This document shows, piece after piece, positions 7,668-17,008 of a stretch of DNA of 64,000 bases. Position 1 is the first letter of the stretch, and each line of letters starts with the position of its first letter. Source of the stretch: Ilyomonas sp965199845 (GTDB taxonomy: Bacteria > Bacteroidota > Bacteroidia > Chitinophagales > Chitinophagaceae); assembly GCA_965199845.1 (NCBI GenBank), contig CBDATZ010000049.1:11615-75614 (forward strand). Direction: 5' to 3'. A program made the translations under genes and the position numbers. Below the pieces are notes generated by a model. That model saw nothing but the letters and a program-made list of their open reading frames with translations, had not been told where the DNA came from and did no database searches.

Positions 7668-10600
7668 ATGAAACGAACCAAAAAGATTCTGACATGGACC
7701 GGGCGTACGCTGCTGGCAATTTTTGCCCTGCTGCTGCTGTCTTGGCTTCTCATTCAGACCACGCCGGTTCAGAATTATATTATCGGTAAAATCACCACGC
7801 GGCTTTCTAAAGATCTGCATACCGAAGTGCGCATTAAACACGTAAGCCTCTCGCTGTTCGATAAAGTAAATTTAGAAGGCACATTAATCAGAGATCAGAA
7901 AAAAGACACTTTATTGTATGCCGGCGCCGTAAAAGTTCGGCTGACCGACTGGTTTTTTATCAGGAACAATTTAGTTATTAAATATGCCGGTCTGGAAGAT
8001 GCATTTATTTACCTGCATCGCCGCGATTCGGTTTGGAATTACCAGTTTATTGCCGATCATTTTGCTTCGCCTGACACAACTAAAACAAAGAACAGCAAAC
8101 CTATGCAACTCGGGCTTGAAAAGCTGGATTTTAAGAACGTAAACTTTATTCAGAACGATGAATGGCGCGGACAAAAGATGCAGATAAAGGCCGGTAGTTT
8201 ATTGCTGCAGGCAGATTCGGTTGATTTGGCGAAAAACCGTTTTGTTATCAGTTCTATTGATCTTGATAAGCCGCTTTTTGCGCTGTACGATTTTGATGGT
8301 TTTCGCCCCGATAGTTTAAAACCAAAACCGGTAGATACCGGAATGTATTTTAATGCCAGCGGGCTGCAGTTGTTTGTGAAAAAAATCAATCTTACCAACG
8401 GCGCTTTTATCAGCGAACGGCAAGATAGTTTGCCGGTAAATTCGTATTTTGATGGCAAGCATATTCATATCAGCAAACTAAACGGAACGGCAGACAACTT
8501 TAGCTTTTCGGAAGATACCATCCAGGCAAATATTAATCTTTCTGCGCTGGAACGCAGCGGCTTCGAGTTAAAAAAACTCAAGGCAGATTTTAAATTAACG
8601 CCGCAGATTTTAGAATTGAAAAATCTTGATTTGCGCACGCCAAAAAGCCGGCTTGGCAATTATTACGCAATGAAATATCATGACTTTAATAAAGATATGA
8701 ACGAATATGTGGACAGCGTAATTATGAATGCTAACTTTAAAAATTCTTCTGTCAGCAGCGATGATATTGCCTTTTTTGCGCCGTCTTTAAAAAACTGGAA
8801 ACGGCAGGGAGAAATCAATGGTCATTTTTATGGAACGGTTACCAATTTCTCAATTCCCAATCTTTTTATCCGCAGCGGCAGCAGTATGTATGCAGCCGGT
8901 AGTTTGCAAATGAAGGGTTTGCCGGATATTGATAAAACCATCATTACGTTAGACGGCGGTACCGTGCAAATGTCTTATACCGACCTGGCTACCATTGTGC
9001 CGCCAATTAAAGACATTACCAGTCCTGATATTGCGGCTTTGGGCTTGTTTCGTTACAACGGAAATTTCGCCGGTACCATATATAATTTTGCGGCAAATGG
9101 TAATATCAGTTCTGCAATCGGCGGCGTTTATGCCAATATCAAAATGCAGCTTCCCGATAAGGGTGAGCCGCGTTACAGCGGTAAGATTATTACAAAGCAA
9201 TTTGATTTGGGTAAATTCATCAATACACCTTCTATCGGGCTTGTGAGTTTTAATGGTTCGGTGGCAGGAAGCAGCTTTGATATAGCTAAAATCAAAACCA
9301 GTCTGAATGGAACGTTCAGTCAGTTTGCGTTTAACAATTATAATTATTCTGATATTACTTTCAACGGAAATATTCAGAATAAATTCTTCAACGGCGACTT
9401 AAAAATTAACGACCCCAACTTCGATTTTACCAGTAATGTAGAAATTGATTTAACGCAATCGCAGCCTAAGTTTAACGTATTGGGCGATTTGGCTTCTTCG
9501 AATTTAAAAGCGTTACATTTTATAAATCAGAACTTTCAGTTAGCTGGTTTGTTTGACTTGAATTTCCAGGGTAAGAACATTGATGAATTTCGCGGCAGCG
9601 CCAAAATATTAAATGCTGTTTTACTGCACGATTCTACCCGTTTAAGTTTCGATTCGCTCTCTGTATCTGCTTATAACGATAGTGCAAACAACCGCGTATT
9701 GTATGCGCAAAGCAATGAGTTTGATATTATGGTTTCGGGTCAATACAATATATTGGATTTGCCAAACAGTTTCCAGGCATTTCTAAATCATTACTATCCT
9801 TCGTATATCAACCCACCCAAAGTAACGCCTAAGAACCAGGATTTTTTTGTGTCTGTTAATACAAGAGATTTTACCAATTATGCGCAGATTATAGATTCGC
9901 GGCTTCATGGTCTGGATAATGCCCAGCTAACGGGAAGTGTAAATACGCAGGATTCCGGCAAGTTTGAAATTACGGCTTATGTGCCCGATTTTGCCTGGGA
10001 TAAATTTAGTGTTGAGAACGCCGCTTTTCATGGTAACGGAAATTTTGTTTCGCTGAATATGAGTGGTAATGTTGACCGTATGCAAATCAGCGACAGCACG
10101 TATTTTCCCAATACCAGATTGAGTATACAATCAGAAAAAGATCATTCGGTTGTGCATATACAAACGAGCGCCAACAATACGCTGAACGATGCACAATTAA
10201 ACGCTGATGTTTACACATTACCGGATGGCGTGAAAATCAATTTTCAGCCGTCTTCTTTTGTTATTAACGAAAAGAAATGGGATTTGGAAAAACAAGGCGA
10301 GATTGTAATCCGGAAAAAATATGCGTCCGCCGAAAATGTAAAATTTGTTCAGGGCTTCCAGGAAATTACCGTTGAACCGGATGCCACGCAGGCAAATAAA
10401 GGCAATAGTTTGGTGGTACGGTTGAAAGATATAAACCTTGGCGACTTCACTCCCATTTTTACCAAACAACCGCGCATAGAAGGCGTTGGTAATGGTGAGA
10501 TTTACCTAAGCGATTTTTATGGAAACTTCAGAGCCGAAGCTGATATTCGGGCAGAACAGTTTCGGTTGAACAATGATTCCATTGGTATTGTAACTGCCAA

Positions 10601-12461
10601 CGCTGCTTATAACAACGATAATGGCAATGTAGATTTCTCTGCCCGCTCAGATAACGATGCTTATAATTTTGATGTGAATGGCGGTATCAACGTAAAAGAT
10701 ACAACCGGTGCCGGAACTAATATTTCTATGCATCTGAACAAAACAAAGATTGGTATTGTCAATATGTTTCTCAGTGATTTGTTCAGCAATATTACGGGCC
10801 TGGCAACCGGCGATTTATCTGTTGTCACCAATACATCGGGATTGAATTTAAACGGCGCTGTTTCTGTGGAGCAGGCGGGTATTACCGTAAATTATACGCA
10901 GGTTCGCTACACCATTGATAAAGCCAGGTTTGTCTTTACCGACCAGGGCATTGACTTTGGGCAATTTATTATAAAAGACAACCAGAACCGAACTGCAACC
11001 GTAAGAGGAAAATTGATTGAGCATGACTTCAAAAATATGCAGTACGACTTTGATATGTCGACTGATAAATTACTTCTCATCAATACAACAGCCAAAGACA
11101 ACCAGCAGTTTTATGGCCGCGCTATCGGCAGAGCCACGCTTAGCCTGAAAGGTCCGCAGGAAAATATGAAACTGAACATTACCGGTTCTGTAAACGATAC
11201 TACGCATATTTATATTCCTACAGGCAGCAGCAGCAAAAGTTCGGAAGCCGACTTTGTTGTGTTTAAACAATACGGAACGCTGCAACAGGAAAATGCAACC
11301 AGCGAGAAAAGTAATCTTAGCGTTGACCTTGATTTAACAGCCAACCACCAGGCACAGATAGATGTAATTCTTGATGCTGTAACCGGCGATGTTATCCGGG
11401 CAACCGGCAACGGCAGAATGCAGATAAAAGTGCCGGCAACCGGCAATATGAGCATGAAAGGCAGGTACAATATAGAAAGAGGAAATTACGATTTCAACTT
11501 CCAGTCTTTCTTACGCCGGCCGTTTGAGTTATTACCCGATGGTTATATAGAATGGGATGGCGACCCGTACGATGCCAATATTCATATTGATGCCCAATAT
11601 ACCGCCGAACATGTAAGTATTAATGAATTAATCAGCAACCAAAGTACAAGTGCGGCTAATACATTCAATTCTATCGCCGGTTATCGCGGTGATGTTTATG
11701 TAATCGCCCAGCTTCGCGATAAATTAACCCAGCCGAAAATTTCATTCAAACTTGATTTTCCGCAAGGCAGCGTTATTAAAAGCAACAACGATTTTAACCT
11801 CTTTCTTGCCCGTTTGCAAAGCGATGATAATGAAATGCTGAAGCAGGTTACTTACCTGATTGTTTTTGGTTCTTTTGCGCCGTATGGCGAAGCCAGTACT
11901 TCAACAACTGCGTATTCGTTGGGGCTGAATACCATTTCTCAAAAGCTGACTTCGGAAATCAATAAAATTGTGGGCAATTTATTATATAAAATCACCGGCA
12001 ATAAAAACCTGCAGCTTGATATTGGCGCGGCTACCTACAGCAGCTCTTCTTATTTTGGAACGAATACAAACAACTTAGACCGTCAGCAGGTAAACCTCAA
12101 AATCAACCAAAGTATTCTCGATGGAAAAGTGATCATTACGGTTGGCGGCGACCTCGATTTCGGACTCACCAATACATCTTCTGCAACCAGCAATTTTCAG
12201 TGGCTGCCCGATGTTTCTGTTCAAATCATTTTATCGAAAGACAGAAAATTACGGGCTGTTATTTTTAACCGTAGCAGCCTGACGGTGGCTGGCAATTCCG
12301 GCGCAACCGGAACCTTGGGCAGAAGTAACCGCCAGGGCGTAAGTCTTAGTTATACCAAAGATTTTGAAAAACTTTCTAACTTATTTAAAAAGCCTTCCAA
12401 AGACGCATCAACTAACAATGTAAAAGACACGGCAACCATAAAGAACACCGGGAAAGAATAA
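7668..12461 (+). CDS. tamB: TamB-like translocation/assembly protein
   Basis: This 1597-residue protein has one N-terminal membrane anchor (about 10-30, LLAIFALLLLSWLLIQ). A very long AsmA-like beta-rich repeat body follows, with the DUF490/TamB domain at the C-terminus from about 1150 (for example GYIEWDGDPYDANIHIDAQY and FKLDFPQGSVIKSNNDFNLF). TamB spans the periplasm and helps move lipids or outer-membrane proteins together with a BamA-type partner. That partner is not in this window. A strong terminator follows, which points to a single-gene transcript. Family length and architecture are normal. Confidence 0.9.
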   Translation: MKRTKKILTWTGRTLLAIFALLLLSWLLIQTTPVQNYIIGKITTRLSKDLHTEVRIKHVSLSLFDKVNLEGTLIRDQKKDTLLYAGAVKVRLTDWFFIRNNLVIKYAGLEDAFIYLHRRDSVWNYQFIADHFASPDTTKTKNSKPMQLGLEKLDFKNVNFIQNDEWRGQKMQIKAGSLLLQADSVDLAKNRFVISSIDLDKPLFALYDFDGFRPDSLKPKPVDTGMYFNASGLQLFVKKINLTNGAFISERQDSLPVNSYFDGKHIHISKLNGTADNFSFSEDTIQANINLSALERSGFELKKLKADFKLTPQILELKNLDLRTPKSRLGNYYAMKYHDFNKDMNEYVDSVIMNANFKNSSVSSDDIAFFAPSLKNWKRQGEINGHFYGTVTNFSIPNLFIRSGSSMYAAGSLQMKGLPDIDKTIITLDGGTVQMSYTDLATIVPPIKDITSPDIAALGLFRYNGNFAGTIYNFAANGNISSAIGGVYANIKMQLPDKGEPRYSGKIITKQFDLGKFINTPSIGLVSFNGSVAGSSFDIAKIKTSLNGTFSQFAFNNYNYSDITFNGNIQNKFFNGDLKINDPNFDFTSNVEIDLTQSQPKFNVLGDLASSNLKALHFINQNFQLAGLFDLNFQGKNIDEFRGSAKILNAVLLHDSTRLSFDSLSVSAYNDSANNRVLYAQSNEFDIMVSGQYNILDLPNSFQAFLNHYYPSYINPPKVTPKNQDFFVSVNTRDFTNYAQIIDSRLHGLDNAQLTGSVNTQDSGKFEITAYVPDFAWDKFSVENAAFHGNGNFVSLNMSGNVDRMQISDSTYFPNTRLSIQSEKDHSVVHIQTSANNTLNDAQLNADVYTLPDGVKINFQPSSFVINEKKWDLEKQGEIVIRKKYASAENVKFVQGFQEITVEPDATQANKGNSLVVRLKDINLGDFTPIFTKQPRIEGVGNGEIYLSDFYGNFRAEADIRAEQFRLNNDSIGIVTANAAYNNDNGNVDFSARSDNDAYNFDVNGGINVKDTTGAGTNISMHLNKTKIGIVNMFLSDLFSNITGLATGDLSVVTNTSGLNLNGAVSVEQAGITVNYTQVRYTIDKARFVFTDQGIDFGQFIIKDNQNRTATVRGKLIEHDFKNMQYDFDMSTDKLLLINTTAKDNQQFYGRAIGRATLSLKGPQENMKLNITGSVNDTTHIYIPTGSSSKSSEADFVVFKQYGTLQQENATSEKSNLSVDLDLTANHQAQIDVILDAVTGDVIRATGNGRMQIKVPATGNMSMKGRYNIERGNYDFNFQSFLRRPFELLPDGYIEWDGDPYDANIHIDAQYTAEHVSINELISNQSTSAANTFNSIAGYRGDVYVIAQLRDKLTQPKISFKLDFPQGSVIKSNNDFNLFLARLQSDDNEMLKQVTYLIVFGSFAPYGEASTSTTAYSLGLNTISQKLTSEINKIVGNLLYKITGNKNLQLDIGAATYSSSSYFGTNTNNLDRQQVNLKINQSILDGKVIITVGGDLDFGLTNTSSATSNFQWLPDVSVQIILSKDRKLRAVIFNRSSLTVAGNSGATGTLGRSNRQGVSLSYTKDFEKLSNLFKKPSKDASTNNVKDTATIKNTGKE

Positions 12462-12595
12462 TACAGTTTTGGTAGTGAGCGTTGGATACTCCGATGTATC
12501 GTCTGTTGTGTCACTCACTTGTACGCTTTGCTTTCAATGAAACAAAATTCATCAAACATATATCTTGTACAATCTCATCAAACAAGAAATAAATA

Positions 12596-12621
12596 AAAAA
12601 GGAACCCGAAAGTTCCTTTTT
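12596..12621. terminator. Bidirectional terminator after tamB
   Basis: AAAAAGGAAC (12596-12605), loop CCGAAA, GTTCCTTTTT (12612-12621). The A- and T-runs on the two sides let it work in both directions between convergent genes. Confidence 0.85.
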
Positions 12622-12699
12622 GAATAAAGTATTCGAAGAGTTGTATTTGATAGAATTTTTTAGATTATATAATTTAAAAATTCTCTCAAATTTTGTCCG

Positions 12700-13491
12700 T
12701 TACAATCCGCTTAATGTAATACCAATTGAATATGGTTTAATATCTGGTCCCGCACCTTCTTTCAGGAAGTTTGTAATCTGGTAAGAACCGTCAATCGAAA
12801 TATTACCAAACCCGATTCGTGCTGTAGCTGCCACACGTGTTCCATTAATGAATCGCTTGTCATTTTCTTTTATTATATATTTTGTTCCGTATATAGTTGC
12901 ACCGGAAGCATCCAGGGCATCTTTTCCTTTTGTATGCTGGTTTAGAAGTTGCCCGATCTTTAAACCCAAGGCAGCTTTAAATCCTTTATCGGGTGTTACC
13001 GGGTTTCCGGCGTAACGCAATTCAACCGGAATCTCGGCATAAATCGTTGTCAGCTTAAATTTTTTGAAGTGATTGATAGCGCTTGTACTTACATTGGTAA
13101 AAGGTAATGTTGTAGTTGGCGATTTCAGGTTGATGTATTTATCATCAAAAAACATATTGCTGCTGCCGATTCCAATACCAATACCAATACTCATGTGGCG
13201 GCTATCTTTAAACGGTCTGTCTATCATAACATACACATTAAAGTGCCTAGAAAATCCGGATGGAGAAACGCTGTCCGGCGTCGCACTCCAGCCATCTAAA
13301 CCATATTGCACCATGAAGTGATCGTTCGGGCGGTTGCTTAAATCTATTTTATTTAAAAGTCTCTTTGATGCTTTGGTAGCCGCTGTATCTGTTGTTACGG
13401 TAAAAGTTGAATCTTTTGTTTGTGCAAAAGAAGTTACAGCAATAAAAAGAAAAACGAAACTGGTCAATGTTTTTGCGATGCAGTTATTCAT
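12700..13491 (-). CDS. Outer-membrane beta-barrel protein
   Basis: The 263-residue protein starts with a signal peptide (MNNCIAKTLTSFVFLFIAV, cleavage near SFAQ). Alternating-polarity strands follow, including HFNVYVMIDRPF, the glycine-rich MSIGIGIGIGSSN, IYAEIPVELRYAG and the final strand YSIGITLSGL. The IPVELRY plus KAALGLKIG pattern is typical of the small PorT-like barrels of Bacteroidota. The cargo or ligand is unknown. It is probably monocistronic. Confidence 0.72.
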   Translation of the reverse strand: MNNCIAKTLTSFVFLFIAVTSFAQTKDSTFTVTTDTAATKASKRLLNKIDLSNRPNDHFMVQYGLDGWSATPDSVSPSGFSRHFNVYVMIDRPFKDSRHMSIGIGIGIGSSNMFFDDKYINLKSPTTTLPFTNVSTSAINHFKKFKLTTIYAEIPVELRYAGNPVTPDKGFKAALGLKIGQLLNQHTKGKDALDASGATIYGTKYIIKENDKRFINGTRVAATARIGFGNISIDGSYQITNFLKEGAGPDIKPYSIGITLSGL

Positions 13492-13731
13492 GTAAGTAAT
13501 TGCTAAGAAATGATAGCGGGCAAAAATAAATGAATCCGTATAGCAGGTGGTTAAAAATAAGCCAAAAGAGAAAGGGATGACTTAGACAAGATCGGATATG
13601 TGAGGTAAGATGTAAAAAAGTTTACTTCTTTCAAAACCAATACGTGAGCAATCTGGTTGCTTTTATATGTTGAATTGATAACAGGAAATTATGGAATGAA
13701 ATATTAGCATGTGAGATAAATCAATGTATAA

Positions 13732-13769
13732 AAAAACGTGCTTACAGAAATTTCTGTAAGCACGTTTTT
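13732..13769. terminator. Perfect 38-nt palindromic terminator
   Basis: AAAAACGTGCTTACAGAAA is followed by its complete reverse complement ending in TTTTT. It lies 12 nt beyond the stop of the cytochrome c gene and ends the minus-strand dehydrogenase-cytochrome unit. Confidence 0.85.
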
Positions 13770-13781
13770 CAATTATGTTTA

Positions 13782-14183
13782 TTAATTACGGCTTGCTCTT
13801 ACAGCCTTTACTTCAGCCGCCGTTACGGCAGGAGATTTATTGCCAAAATTGCCGCGAATGTATGTAAGCACTTTCGCCATCTCATCATCTTTCAAAAAGT
13901 TTTGAGGCGGCATATTGTTGTTATAATAATTACCATCAATCTCTTTTTTTTCTTCGCCGCTTCCTTGTAAAACCCATTGTATTAATGTCTTTTTATCGCC
14001 GGTAACATAAGAAGTTTTTATAAGAGGCGGATTGAGTTTGGGAACACCTTTTCCATCCTGCTGATGACAAGTAAGACAATATTTGGTATAAATTTCTTTC
14101 CCTGTTGCGGCCGTTGGTTTTGTCTGCGAAAAACTATAGAACCTGATGGCTAATACGATTACTAACAAAAAATATTTCTTCAT
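13782..14183 (-). CDS. Exported cytochrome c
   Basis: The 133-residue protein has a signal peptide (MKKYFLLVIVLAIRFYSFSQ), one haem-binding CLTCH at residues 36-40, and a likely axial Met91 in NNNMPPQNF. It is a class I mono-haem cytochrome of the periplasm. It starts 11 nt after the PQQ-type dehydrogenase on the same strand, so it is most probably that enzyme's electron acceptor. A terminator follows at once. Confidence 0.9.
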   Translation of the reverse strand: MKKYFLLVIVLAIRFYSFSQTKPTAATGKEIYTKYCLTCHQQDGKGVPKLNPPLIKTSYVTGDKKTLIQWVLQGSGEEKKEIDGNYYNNNMPPQNFLKDDEMAKVLTYIRGNFGNKSPAVTAAEVKAVRASRN

Positions 14184-14194
14184 ATCCGATTCAA

Positions 14195-15490
14195 CTATTT
14201 ATTGTACATAACGCGATAAATATTTCCACCGGCATCATCGGTTACATATAGAGAGCCATCAGGACCTTGTGCTAAACCACAGGGGCGATGTTTGGCACTT
14301 CCCGGCTGCATAAATTCAGCGCCACCGGCAAAATTGTCGGCAAAAATTTCCCAGTCGCCGCTTGGCTTTCCATCTTTAAAAGGAACAAAAGCAACCAGAT
14401 ATCCTTTTTGTGGTTCGGGCGCACGGTTCCAAGAACCATGAAAAGCGATAAACGCTCCGTTTTTGTATTTTTCGGGAAACATATTTCCGGTATAAAACAA
14501 TAAGCCATCCGGTGCCATGTGACCGGGAAAAGCATACGTTGGATTTATGTATTTACTATCAGCTTCTTTTTTTCCATCACCACCATATTCAGGACATATC
14601 AATTTTTTCTTTTGAAATTCATCATAATACATATACGGCCAGCCGGCGTTATCGCCATTATGCAATTCGTATAAACATTCTGCAGGTAATTCTGCGCTTT
14701 GTTTTGTGGTATAATATTGAGGAAATGTGGAACTTAACGCATCGCGCCCGTGCTGCATAACAAATAACGTGTTTGTTGTTTTGTTCCAGTCGAGACCAAC
14801 TACATTACGAAGACCGGTTGTATAACGAACACCATCGGCATAAGTCTGGTTTTGCTTATCAGCTTTAAACATCCAGATGCCACCGGCAGAATCGAGAAGC
14901 GGGCAAGGCATCCGTCCTTCTTTATCGTTACCACGCTGTGCGCATACGTTAGAAGGCGCGCCGATATTCACGTACAGGTTACCGGCATCGTCTAAAGCCA
15001 ATGATTTTGAACTATGCTGATGCTTATTTATCAGACCCGTTACTATTTTTTCGGGCAATGCACCATTGGCTACTTTATTATTGTCATCTAATTTGTAACG
15101 GTACACGTCGTTATCGGAAGAAGCATACAAATAACCATTCTTGATGATGATACCCGTGCCGCCATAATCGCCAAAACCGGTAACAGTTTCTGCCTTTCCA
15201 TCTTTATTATCATCGTGCAGATATAAAATACCTTTTCCATTTACATTGCCATCAAGCTTTACATATAAATCGCCTTGTGGCGTAACTGTAATATGACGGG
15301 CTGTGCCAACATTTGCAGCTACAAGGAGAGCCGAAAAACCGGAAGGCAACTTCAGCCCGGCGTTGTCGGCATCCGGCCGAATGGCAGTGTTTTTTTCTTT
15401 TGTAGAATCGCCGTTGTTACCAGCAAATGCAGAATGAAAAAAGAGCAAAGCAATGAGCAAATTCAGAATACTTTTTGTGGTTAAATTCAT
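14195..15490 (-). CDS. PQQ-dependent sugar dehydrogenase (sorbosone/glucose type)
   Basis: The 431-residue exported protein has a signal peptide ending near HSAFAGNNG. Beta-propeller blades follow, such as ITVTPQGDLYVKLDG, KSLALDDAGNLYVNIGAP, LRNVVGLDWNK and GLAQGPDGSLYVTDDAGGNI. These motifs match the L-sorbosone / soluble glucose dehydrogenase family, which oxidises sugars in the periplasm using PQQ. A cytochrome c gene lies 11 nt downstream. No PQQ biosynthesis genes are visible. The substrate is not predictable from the sequence. Confidence 0.85.
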   Translation of the reverse strand: MNLTTKSILNLLIALLFFHSAFAGNNGDSTKEKNTAIRPDADNAGLKLPSGFSALLVAANVGTARHITVTPQGDLYVKLDGNVNGKGILYLHDDNKDGKAETVTGFGDYGGTGIIIKNGYLYASSDNDVYRYKLDDNNKVANGALPEKIVTGLINKHQHSSKSLALDDAGNLYVNIGAPSNVCAQRGNDKEGRMPCPLLDSAGGIWMFKADKQNQTYADGVRYTTGLRNVVGLDWNKTTNTLFVMQHGRDALSSTFPQYYTTKQSAELPAECLYELHNGDNAGWPYMYYDEFQKKKLICPEYGGDGKKEADSKYINPTYAFPGHMAPDGLLFYTGNMFPEKYKNGAFIAFHGSWNRAPEPQKGYLVAFVPFKDGKPSGDWEIFADNFAGGAEFMQPGSAKHRPCGLAQGPDGSLYVTDDAGGNIYRVMYNK

Positions 15491-15511
15491 AGAAATAACA
15501 AATTAAAACGT

Positions 15512-16588
15512 TTATACTTGCGAATGCGCCAAAACGGCTTCTCCGTATTCAAGCAAAGCATCAACCAATTTTGTATTTTCATCTTCGGTTCCGATGGTAA
15601 TTCGCAAACAATCATCACACAGCTTTATATTGCTGCGGTCTCTTACCACGATACTTTTAGACAAAAGATATTGATACACCTGCGTAGCACCATTTATTTT
15701 TACAAGTAAAAAATTAGCGTCGGAAGGGTAAACTTTTTCTACAACGGGCAACTGTTCCAGCACTTCCTGTAAAGCCTGGCGCATATTTACCAGTTCATAA
15801 ATCATATCGTTTACCTGACCTACATTTTCCAATGCTTTCAAAGCAAGTTCCTGCGTTGCCTGGCTGATATTATAAGGCGGCTTTACTTTATTCATCACGC
15901 CAATAATTTCGGTTGATGCAAAAGCAAGACCCAATCGCAAACCCGCCAATCCCCAAGCTTTGCTGAAGGTTTGCAATACAACGAGATTCGGATAATCTGC
16001 CAGTTCGCGGGTGAATGATTTGTGCCGCGAAAAATTGATATACGCTTCATCAATCACCACCAATCCGTTGAAATTGTTCAGTATCAATTCGATGTCTTCG
16101 CGCCGCATCGAATTGCCGGTGGGATTGTTGGGCGAACAAATCCAGATAATTTTTGTATTGTCATCAACCAGCGTTTCAATATGCACCAGATCAAGCTGAA
16201 AATCAGGAAGCAAAGGCGCTTTTCGAATGACTATATCATTAATATTGGCACTTACTTCATACATACCATACGTAGGCGGACAAATGATAATATTGTCCTT
16301 TCCCGGAACGCAAAAACAGCGAAACAGAACATCAATACATTCATCGCTTCCATTGCCTAAAAATATTTGTTGCGCAGGCACTTGTTTAATGGTGCTGATG
16401 ACTTCTTTTACCTGATGTTGATAAGGATCCGGATACCGGTTGTACCATTTGGTAAGCGGTGAACCCAAACTGTTTTCATTAGCATCAAGATTTACCTGAG
16501 CCGTTCCTGTAAACTCGTCGCGCGCCGAAGAATACGGCGTTAAATTGCGGATATTATCACGCAGTAATTTCTGAACATCAAAATTCAT
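15512..16588 (-). CDS. hisC: Histidinol-phosphate aminotransferase
   Basis: This is a fold-type I PLP enzyme of 358 residues when started at MNFDVQKLL (an upstream ATG would add five residues). It has VNLDANENSLGSP near the N-terminus, WICSPNNPTGNS, IDEAYINFS and the PLP lysine in TFSKAWGLAGLRLG (about Lys210). HisC converts imidazole-acetol phosphate to histidinol phosphate with glutamate as donor. No other his gene is near, so this could be a second copy or an aromatic aminotransferase of the same subfamily. The next gene on the strand is 21 nt away. Confidence 0.85.
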   Translation of the reverse strand: MNFDVQKLLRDNIRNLTPYSSARDEFTGTAQVNLDANENSLGSPLTKWYNRYPDPYQHQVKEVISTIKQVPAQQIFLGNGSDECIDVLFRCFCVPGKDNIIICPPTYGMYEVSANINDIVIRKAPLLPDFQLDLVHIETLVDDNTKIIWICSPNNPTGNSMRREDIELILNNFNGLVVIDEAYINFSRHKSFTRELADYPNLVVLQTFSKAWGLAGLRLGLAFASTEIIGVMNKVKPPYNISQATQELALKALENVGQVNDMIYELVNMRQALQEVLEQLPVVEKVYPSDANFLLVKINGATQVYQYLLSKSIVVRDRSNIKLCDDCLRITIGTEDENTKLVDALLEYGEAVLAHSQV

Positions 16589-16603
16589 AATGTGAAGATA
16601 CAA

Positions 16604-17008
16604 GACGTTTAAATAAATGTTGAAAACCGGGAAGCGATAAAGAATAATAAAAGGATTTTACTACATGAGATTTTTCATCTCTTTTGCCGTTTTTAAGTTT
16701 TGCCCGGTAATTAATCTATCAATTATTTTTAATACGGAACTTCTAATTTTACAGTAACTTTTTAATTTTTACGAACTATGTTTTCAGATGTTTGTTTTTC
16801 TTTGCGTGGTAAATAAAAATAAAAGATTGTTTGTTTTTATTTGATATTTTTAGTTGTGATTTCTATTTGTAGTAACCATCTGTTTTGTACTATTTATTGA
16901 ATCCAAATAACAACTGTTTATATTTCTTTGAAACTTAATTATAACAATTTATATTTACTCTGTTATTTACACAAATAACCGGGTAGATAATAAACACGGC
17001 AAGTTTTT
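16604..17008. other. AT-rich intergenic region between hisC and the NtrC-type gene
   Basis: About 405 bp of AT-rich sequence between divergent genes. No open frame of interest, no sigma-54 -24/-12 pair and no full TAnnTTTG promoter was recognised. It must hold the promoters of both neighbours. Confidence 0.6.

Noticed and set aside
16604..17008. Sigma-54 promoter for the NtrC-type gene
   Set aside because: No TGGC and TTGC pair at the right spacing was found in the upstream region.
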